From Campylobacterales bacterium (GTDB taxonomy: Bacteria > Campylobacterota > Campylobacteria > Campylobacterales > QNZT01), in NCBI GenBank assembly GCA_015662615.1, contig DQTU01000062.1, positions 1 to 6,608 on the forward strand: a DNA stretch of 6,608 nt, read 5' to 3'. Of this stretch, positions 1-4,372 are shown in pieces. The translations under genes and the position numbers were made by a program. The notes under the pieces are model-generated. The model had not been told where the DNA came from and searched no databases. It saw only the letters and a program-made list of their open reading frames with translations. Each line of letters opens with the position of its first letter. The stretch's first letter is position 1.

Positions 1-167
1 CTTGGCAGGAAATTTATAACTCTATATCAGCGACAAAAGTCTCTTTTCTTCCAAAAACAGTAGGTCTGCATGGTTCAAAAGCACTTTGGAAAAAACAGTT
101 AGATAGTGAAGTTTATTGGGAGGCTGTAGAAGTGTTTTTAAAAAAGTTTAAAAGCCCTAAAATTTAG
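1..167 (+). CDS. C-terminal fragment of a probable alpha/beta hydrolase (5' end outside window)
   Basis: An open frame runs from the left edge (first full codon at position 3) to a TAG at 165-167, giving 54 residues; the start lies outside the window. The visible tail contains GLHGSKALW and then VYWEAVEVFLKKF. A His-Gly-Ser followed some 20 residues later by an aromatic-rich helix ending in FL is typical of the end of alpha/beta hydrolases of the dienelactone hydrolase/serine peptidase type. There the His of this motif is the catalytic base and the last helix packs on the sheet. The nucleophile and acid residues are not visible, so substrate and exact family cannot be given. The stop codon sits in the stem of the following terminator, marking this as the last gene of its transcript. 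The call rests on one motif and could be wrong. Confidence 0.5.
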   Translation, partial: WQEIYNSISATKVSFLPKTVGLHGSKALWKKQLDSEVYWEAVEVFLKKFKSPKI

Positions 168-174
168 GGCTTTT
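150..174. terminator. Bidirectional intrinsic terminator between convergent genes
   Basis: AAAAGCCCTAAA (150-161) and TTTAGGGCTTTT (163-174) are exact inverted repeats separated by one base. The hairpin has a GCCC/GGGC core with a run of T on one side and A on the other, so either strand reads as a stem followed by U residues. It contains the stop codon of the upstream plus-strand gene (165-167) and ends 9 bases before the stop codon of the convergent lipoprotein gene at 184. It should therefore serve both genes. Confidence 0.85.
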
Positions 175-183
175 AATATGCGG

Positions 184-1725
184 TTATGGTTGTGTCCACA
201 CTTTGCAATCAGTTGCTGCTGCATCTGAACAATCATAACTATTAAATGCTCTTACTTCAAATCGATATTTAGCTGTCATATCAAGATCGTCAATCGCTAT
301 TGTTACATTTGTCTCATCTGCTCCAACTGTTGCAATATGATTACCATTTCTAAAGATACGAAAGTCATCTTCATTATCTGAGTTATCAACCCAAGTCAAA
401 TAAAAATTTGTAGCATCAACGGTAACATTTAACTCTGTTGGTGCCACTGGTTTTGATCCAGCTACTTCACAAATTTTTATTGTTACAGTTTTTACTTCAC
501 TAGTGTTGGTCTCATCACTTGCAGTAAATGTAAAAGTATCTACCCCTGTAAATCCTGCCACGGGAGCATATACAAATTGTCCAGTAGTTACATTTAAATC
601 TATCGTGCCTGTCGAACTATCTACAATAGCATATGTCAATGCATCTCCATCAGCATCATAGGCACAAAGTTGTCCTGTAAGATTCGTATCTTCATATGTA
701 CAATATGTTTTAGATTGAGCTACAGGAACGCTGTTTACATTAGGATCCATAGTTGTGGTTACCTCTGCTGTAGTTGATTCACCCACACTATTAAATGCTA
801 CTATTTTAAAAGTATATTCCTCTCCTGCATTAAGACCACTAATTGTTGTACATTTACAATTTGCAGAAACTATTTTAATTAATTCATCAGCTTGATTATA
901 AATTCTAAATCCACTCTCATTATCTGCATTGTCTTCCCATTTGAGTTTCACACATGTTTTATTTTGCGCAACTACTTCTAAGTTTGTGGGCGCAGCAGGT
1001 GCAACAGTCGCTGCTAATGTTGTTGCCGTAACAGAATTACTAAAATCTGAACAACCTGCAGTATTTTTAGCTTTTATTGTAAACTCATATGATTCTCCCT
1101 CATTAAGTCCACTAATCCATACTGATTGTTGATTTTCACCAACACATTTTACCACTACTCCATCTTTATAAATGACAAATCCACTTTCATTATCTGAAGT
1201 ATCAATCCAAGTTAACTGTATACTTGTAAGAGTAGAATCATTTACGGCTAAGTCTGTTGGTGCACTTGGTTTTAGCATAGACACATCTTGTTCTTGAACA
1301 ATAATAGTAATTACCTCTGTATCATTAGCATCATGTTCATCTGTTGCTGTGAAATTAAAAGTATATGTACCTACAAATCCTTCTGCCGGTGAATAGTTAA
1401 AAGCCCCACTACTTGCATTTAAATCTATACTACCTTTTGTTATATTTAAATCACTAATAGCATATGTTAATACATCGCTATCCTTATCTGTTGCAATAAG
1501 TTGCGCTGTAAGGTTAGTATCTTTATTGGTGCAAAATGTTTTAGCACAGGCTACTGGTGCATTATTTACACCAATATGCCTTGTTTCTAATGGACTAAAA
1601 GATTGACTAGAAGACTGCTGAACCACCTGATTCTCTTGTGGAATACTTGCAGTAGAATCGCTACCGCATCCTGCTAAAAAAAGCAAGCCTGATGTTAAAA
1701 TTGAAAGTGTAATTTGTTTATTCAT
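184..1725 (-). CDS. Surface lipoprotein with two cadherin-like and three fibronectin type III domains
   Basis: A 513-residue predicted lipoprotein. Residues 1-20 are a type II signal peptide with lipobox L17-A18-G19-C20, so Cys20 would be lipidated. A Ser/Gln-rich linker (about 21-50) follows. The rest is two kinds of domain in order A-F-F-A-F. A domains (about 54-145 and 332-423) share the pattern AP/VPVA, DTNLT, LTYAI, G-IDLN, G-F-Y-P--GF-G--TF-F-A-DE, typical of cadherin-like/tandem-repeat adhesin modules. Their DKDSD (80-84) and DADGD (357-361) turns are likely calcium sites. F domains (about 152-238, 243-328, 424-513) share W-x-D-x-(S/A)DNE and a late Tyr-x-Phe strand, typical of bacterial fibronectin III modules. 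The mature part has twelve further cysteines, unusual for these folds. The start has an AAGGAG site 7 bases upstream on this strand. The gene stands alone. Probable role is adhesion or binding of polymers at the cell surface; no catalytic domain is present. Confidence 0.88.
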   Translation of the reverse strand: MNKQITLSILTSGLLFLAGCGSDSTASIPQENQVVQQSSSQSFSPLETRHIGVNNAPVACAKTFCTNKDTNLTAQLIATDKDSDVLTYAISDLNITKGSIDLNASSGAFNYSPAEGFVGTYTFNFTATDEHDANDTEVITIIVQEQDVSMLKPSAPTDLAVNDSTLTSIQLTWIDTSDNESGFVIYKDGVVVKCVGENQQSVWISGLNEGESYEFTIKAKNTAGCSDFSNSVTATTLAATVAPAAPTNLEVVAQNKTCVKLKWEDNADNESGFRIYNQADELIKIVSANCKCTTISGLNAGEEYTFKIVAFNSVGESTTAEVTTTMDPNVNSVPVAQSKTYCTYEDTNLTGQLCAYDADGDALTYAIVDSSTGTIDLNVTTGQFVYAPVAGFTGVDTFTFTASDETNTSEVKTVTIKICEVAGSKPVAPTELNVTVDATNFYLTWVDNSDNEDDFRIFRNGNHIATVGADETNVTIAIDDLDMTAKYRFEVRAFNSYDCSDAAATDCKVWTQP

Positions 1726-1732
1726 GATAAAA

Positions 1733-1738
1733 CTCCTT
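1733..1738 (-). promoter_or_regulatory. Ribosome binding site of the lipoprotein gene
   Basis: On the minus strand the sequence reads AAGGAG, then TTTTATC, then ATG. This near-ideal Shine-Dalgarno with 7-base spacing fixes the start at 1725. Confidence 0.85.
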
Positions 1739-1958
1739 GATATGTTTTCTTTCGTGAAGCTATGATCGCCTTCAATTTAAATATTTTTAATAGCATTATG
1801 GAGTATAAATGTATAAAAATAAAGTATATTTTAAATACATTTTATGTTTCGACAATATACTTGATTAATGGAGTTTTTTAATAAATATGTATATTTTTTA
1901 ATATGTGTTACTTTTTGTGTCAATTAAGGTTTTTACCTACTATTTGAAAGGATTTTAA
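1739..1958. other. Gene-free AT-rich interval upstream of the lipoprotein gene
   Basis: I see no gene here. It should hold the lipoprotein promoter on the minus strand. A TATACT hexamer (minus strand, 1807 to 1802) could be a -10 box giving a leader of about 70 bases, but no convincing -35 accompanies it. Within the putative leader, TGAAG (1755-1759) and CTTCA (1770-1774) form a small hairpin. An 8-base inverted repeat AAATGTAT (1807-1814) / ATACATTT (1835-1842) is also present, but in such AT-rich DNA it may be chance. Confidence 0.4.
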
Positions 1959-2102
1959 GCATTAATCGATGTGAACTAAATTGTAAATCATAAAATCACC
2001 AATGAGTTTTGTCGCTTCTTAAACACTGATAGAACAGAGGTTTTAGCAAATAGTTCAAAATTTCTCACACATAATAATGAAGAGTAAAATCATGAGATAG
2101 TT
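1959..2102 (+). pseudogene. Degenerate first half of a PAS domain, in frame with the GGDEF gene downstream
   Basis: Reading upstream from 2103 in the same frame gives PAS-like residues interrupted by TAA at 1977-1979 and 2085-2087, below another TAA at 1956-1958. Recognisable pieces are KITNEFCRF, DRTEVL and SSKFLTH, then NHEIVMTL just after the second stop. They resemble, in the right order, the PAS pattern of KIT-x-x-N-x-x-FC, an acidic 'REEL' helix, and the 'H-x-x-x...L-x-SGK-W-GEI' segment that opens the intact downstream gene. The piece appears shortened compared with a normal PAS domain. The simplest reading is a PAS-GGDEF gene whose 5' half has decayed. This is a similarity judged by eye over short, weak motifs. 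Confidence 0.45.
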
Positions 2103-2855
2103 ATGACACTGATGAGTGGAAAAACTTGGTCGGGAGAGATAGAGTTAAAGACCGATACACTCTCAACAACATGGATAGATGCGGTGATACAACCAAACTT
2201 TGACACACATTTTAAGATCACAGATTTTTCCTATATCGCACATGATATCACTGACAAAAAAGTACTTGAACGACTCTCTATCACAGATCAGTTAACAGGT
2301 CTTTATAACCGTCGTCATTTTAACCATATCTTTTCTCAAGAGTTTAGCATAGCCAAACGAGAACAAAAGTCTGTGATTTTTGTTATTCTTGATATCGATT
2401 TTTTCAAAAACTATAATGATTTTTATGGTCATCCTGCAGGAGATCGCACCCTTGCACAAGTCTCATCAACACTATCCCTTGCCTTGAAGCGTGCAAATGA
2501 TTATATCTTTAGACTTGGTGGTGAAGAGTTCGGAATACTATTTAGTGGTGCAGATATTGAAAAAACAGATTATTTTTTAAATCTGCTGAAACAATCTATC
2601 GAAAACTTACATATTGAACATGAAAAAAATGAGGTAAGCTCTTTTCTTACCATCTCTGTAGGTGCGTATTTTCTTGAACCAAATGATATTGTAACACTCG
2701 AAGAGTTCTACCAAAAAGCTGATGATGCACTATATGAAGCAAAACAGAAACGAAATGATGTAGTGATAAAATCAATTGCTGAGAATCTAATAGATACACC
2801 ATCTTTACCACCATTACAAATAGAAGAAAAAGAGGAAGAAACGGAACCTGTATAA
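2103..2855 (+). CDS. PAS(partial)-GGDEF diguanylate cyclase, probably N-terminally truncated
   Basis: A 250-residue cytoplasmic protein expected to condense two GTP into cyclic di-GMP. Residues 1-53 are only the second half of a PAS domain (SGKTWSGEI, then PNFD, then the closing AHDITDKK). Residues 54-222 are a complete GGDEF domain. DQLTGLYNRR opens it. D97 in DIDFFK is the first metal ligand, N105 and D114 are the guanine-binding positions, and GGEEF (139-143) is the catalytic loop. R130-x-x-D133, five residues before GGEEF, is the inhibitory c-di-GMP site. A short acidic, proline-containing tail follows. The catalytic part is intact, so the enzyme could work if translated, but half a PAS domain is not expected to fold. 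The ATG at 2103 has only a weak GAG 6 bases upstream, and PAS-like sequence continues in frame above it behind stop codons. The permease genes begin 22 bases downstream with no terminator between. Confidence 0.8.
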   Translation: MTLMSGKTWSGEIELKTDTLSTTWIDAVIQPNFDTHFKITDFSYIAHDITDKKVLERLSITDQLTGLYNRRHFNHIFSQEFSIAKREQKSVIFVILDIDFFKNYNDFYGHPAGDRTLAQVSSTLSLALKRANDYIFRLGGEEFGILFSGADIEKTDYFLNLLKQSIENLHIEHEKNEVSSFLTISVGAYFLEPNDIVTLEEFYQKADDALYEAKQKRNDVVIKSIAENLIDTPSLPPLQIEEKEEETEPV

Positions 2856-2864
2856 ACTTTAGGG

Positions 2865-2870
2865 TAAAAT
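2865..2870 (+). promoter_or_regulatory. Candidate -10 box just before the first permease gene
   Basis: TAAAAT lies 7 bases before the ATG at 2878. If used as a sigma-70 -10 element, transcription would start at or next to the ATG, giving a leaderless message. That would fit the lack of a well-placed Shine-Dalgarno (the only purine run, AGGG at 2861-2864, is 13 bases from the ATG). No clear -35 is seen, and such AT hexamers are common in this DNA. Confidence 0.3.
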
Positions 2871-2877
2871 TTCAAAT

Positions 2878-3291
2878 ATGAAAGAAGCCCTTAAAAAATC
2901 TCTGTTATCTCTTATCTCCGTTATCCCCATGATTATTGCTGTCATAGCTCTTGTGGGACTTTTTCAAACTTATATTACACCTGATAAATTCTCTTTTTTA
3001 TTTGGCAAAAGCCCTTTTCTTGATACCCTATCTGGAACTCTTATCGGAGCCATATCAGTAGGTCATGGCATGATTAGTTATGTGGTCGCTGAGGGTTTTT
3101 TACAACAGGGCATTTCACACTTCGGAGCTGGGGCTTTTATACTTGCTTGGGTAACTCTTGGATTTATCCAACTTCCAGCAGAAGCAAGTGTTTTTGGCGT
3201 TCGATTTACCATCTATCGAAATATTTTGACACTCATTAGCACTATTTTAGTGGCTTATTTCACAGTGATTACGGTTGGGATTTTATCATGA
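2878..3291 (+). CDS. Half-size permease subunit, N-terminal half (COG0701/ArsP_1-like)
   Basis: A 137-residue, very hydrophobic inner-membrane protein with about four membrane segments (roughly 9-31, 50-72, 80-100, 114-135). The core G-TLIGAIS-VGHGM (53-65), then G78 and a conserved-looking helix ending QLPAEASVFG (98-107), follows the layout of predicted permeases of the COG0701/ArsP_1 family: glycine-rich helix, polar turn, short loop, second helix with proline. Those proteins are usually near 300 residues with two such units; this one has a single unit. It lacks the cysteine motif at the turn that marks many arsenic permeases and has His63 there instead. The next gene overlaps it by 4 bases and is homologous, so the two products probably pair in the membrane. 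Substrate is unknown. Start choice: ATG 22 bases after the GGDEF stop, with no good ribosome site. The family assignment is by pattern only. Confidence 0.65.
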   Translation: MKEALKKSLLSLISVIPMIIAVIALVGLFQTYITPDKFSFLFGKSPFLDTLSGTLIGAISVGHGMISYVVAEGFLQQGISHFGAGAFILAWVTLGFIQLPAEASVFGVRFTIYRNILTLISTILVAYFTVITVGILS

Positions 3292-3776
3292 AGTTTAAAG
3301 GGATAAAGTTTCTCATTTTTGTCATTATCTGTTATGTTATATTACTTGTTGTGGATAATTCCAATGCCTTGTTAGCACTCCAAGAAAGTGCTAATATTAT
3401 CAAAAAGATTGCTCCTATATTTGTACTGATCATCATCTTAACTGCCCTCATAAATTACTTTGTAAAACCAAAACAGATTATGAGACACTTTGGAAAAGAT
3501 AGCGGTGCTAAAGGCGTATTTTATGCAATACTTGGAGGAATTTTCAGCCATGGACCGATGTATGCATGGTATGGAATGCTTGAAGATATGCGTTCACATG
3601 GATTAAAAGATAGTTTGATTGCTACTTTTTTATACTCTAGAGCTATTAAATTACCCCTTTTACCATTTATGATAGATTTATTTGGTTGGTTATTTACAAT
3701 TGTTATGATAACTTATATTTTAATCGCTTCAATACTTCAAGGGATAATTATAAGTCAGCACTCAAAAATGAGCTGA
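3288..3776 (+). CDS. Half-size permease subunit, C-terminal half (COG0701/ArsP_1-like)
   Basis: A 162-residue membrane protein with about five hydrophobic segments (roughly 5-23, 42-59, 75-95, 106-126, 131-155). Its centre, RHFGKDSGAKG then AILGGIFSHGPMYAW and, later, SRAIKLPLLP, lines up with FLFGKSPFLD, GAISVGHGMISY and TLGFIQLPAE of the preceding protein. The two are therefore two versions of one repeat unit. The ATG overlaps the upstream stop (ATGA, 3288-3291), with GGGA 7 bases upstream, so translation is probably coupled and the subunits made in equal amount. Together they equal the length of one full COG0701-type permease. Expected role is transport across the inner membrane; substrate and energy source cannot be read from the sequence. 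The last 29 bases overlap the end of the convergent gene. Confidence 0.65.
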   Translation: MKFKGIKFLIFVIICYVILLVVDNSNALLALQESANIIKKIAPIFVLIIILTALINYFVKPKQIMRHFGKDSGAKGVFYAILGGIFSHGPMYAWYGMLEDMRSHGLKDSLIATFLYSRAIKLPLLPFMIDLFGWLFTIVMITYILIASILQGIIISQHSKMS

Positions 3777-4275
3777 TTGCACACTCGATACGTTTTTTCA
3801 AATCCTTAGCCTCTAAATCTTTATAATCTATCTGAATATCATAAACTGATGTTTTACCAATCTTAAAATTCATATAGATATATCCTGCATAAAGTTTACT
3901 CTTTTTCGTCTTTTTACCTGGATCTTTTTTGTCATTTTCATAAACAGAATAATCAATAATAAGCGCATTATCACTTGGTTTGGAAACAACTCCAATAACC
4001 TCTTTTAGCATTTTATCTACATCTTCAACACTCAAATACTTTCCAAGCTGGCTTTTCATATATTTTGAAAACCTAATTTCTGAATCAAGTTCATAGTTTC
4101 CACTTTTCAAAGCTTTTATTGCCTCAGACATCTGCTCTGGTTTTCGAATAGTCTCAAAAGTTGTTGCCTCTTTTTGACATGCTAATCTACTACTTTTAGG
4201 GTCAATTTCACTCATACTCAACCATGCGATATAAGCAAACAACACAATTATCAAACTATAAAAATATTTAAACAT
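3748..4275 (-). CDS. Hypothetical membrane-anchored protein, 175 residues
   Basis: I do not recognise this protein. Residues 5-22 form a single hydrophobic segment after only a few residues, without a lipobox, so it is an uncleaved anchor or signal peptide. The remainder, about 150 residues, would lie in the periplasm. That part is mixed charged and hydrophobic, with helices predicted by eye around 46-58 and 82-98, a lysine-rich loop (116-127: KKDPGKKTKKSK) and alternating beta-like segments (104-113, 128-150). Cys33 and Cys165 are the only cysteines and lie at either end of the soluble part, so they could form a disulfide. The start is well supported by AAGGAG 5 bases upstream. It is convergent with the permease pair, overlapping it by 29 bases, and divergent from the chemoreceptor gene, so it is probably transcribed alone. 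No function is proposed. Confidence 0.75.
   Translation of the reverse strand: MFKYFYSLIIVLFAYIAWLSMSEIDPKSSRLACQKEATTFETIRKPEQMSEAIKALKSGNYELDSEIRFSKYMKSQLGKYLSVEDVDKMLKEVIGVVSKPSDNALIIDYSVYENDKKDPGKKTKKSKLYAGYIYMNFKIGKTSVYDIQIDYKDLEAKDLKKRIECAISSFLSADL
3753..3778. terminator. Possible hairpin at the overlapping ends of two convergent genes
   Basis: AGTCAG (3753-3758) pairs with CTGATT (3773-3778, one G-T pair). After a two-base bulge, CTCA (3761-3764) pairs with TGAG (3769-3772) around an AAAA loop. The structure covers the permease stop codon and the last codons of the opposite gene. No run of T follows on the plus strand, so if it terminates transcription it does so weakly. Confidence 0.3.
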
Positions 4276-4280
4276 AACTA

Positions 4281-4286
4281 CTCCTT
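4281..4286 (-). promoter_or_regulatory. Ribosome binding site of the 175-residue hypothetical protein
   Basis: On the minus strand AAGGAG is followed by TAGTT and ATG. The strong site with 5-base spacing supports the start at 4275 and supports the gene being real. Confidence 0.8.
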
Positions 4287-4309
4287 AAAACAATTATCAA
4301 ATATAACAT

Positions 4310-4336
4310 TAAAATAATTAATTTAAATGCCGATGT
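4310..4336 (+). promoter_or_regulatory. Candidate sigma-28 (FliA) promoter of the chemoreceptor gene
   Basis: TAAAATAA (4310-4317), 11 bases, then GCCGATGT (4329-4336). The known flagellar sigma factor consensus is TAAAGTTT-N11-GCCGATAA. The spacing is exact, the -35 keeps TAAA and one further T, and the -10 keeps the GCCGAT core. The start site would fall near 4342-4344, about 30 bases before the ATG, leaving room for the ribosome site at 4359. A perfect 5-base inverted repeat, ATGTA/TACAT (4333-4347), overlaps the expected start point. Sigma-28 control of chemoreceptor genes is well established in other motile bacteria; its use here is inference. Confidence 0.55.
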
Positions 4337-4358
4337 ACTAAATACATGGAAAAAATTT

Positions 4359-4363
4359 AGGAG
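4359..4363 (+). promoter_or_regulatory. Ribosome binding site of the chemoreceptor gene
   Basis: AGGAG followed by a 9-base spacer (CCCCATTCG) and the ATG at 4373. It favours this start over the in-frame ATG at 4382. Confidence 0.75.
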
Positions 4364-4372
4364 CCCCATTCG

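Noticed and set aside
929..1132. Open frame of 67 codons on the plus strand
   Set aside because: It lies wholly opposite the well-supported lipoprotein gene, and its translation is low-complexity with no motif.
1726..1800. c-di-GMP (GEMM) riboswitch in the lipoprotein leader, considered because a cyclase gene is adjacent
   Set aside because: The conserved GEMM core sequences are absent; only a small plain hairpin is present.
1807..1842. Inverted repeat AAATGTAT/ATACATTT as a regulator site or transposon end
   Set aside because: Only 8 bases per arm in very AT-rich DNA, with no transposase or target duplication nearby.
1798..1881. Plus-strand frame of 27 codons starting at ATG 1798
   Set aside because: No ribosome binding site, composition expected from AT-rich spacer, and no recognisable content.
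2103..3776. A c-di-GMP-controlled transport system formed by the cyclase and the permease pair
   Set aside because: Only the short spacing supports it; there is no c-di-GMP effector domain in either permease half, and the cyclase gene seems damaged.
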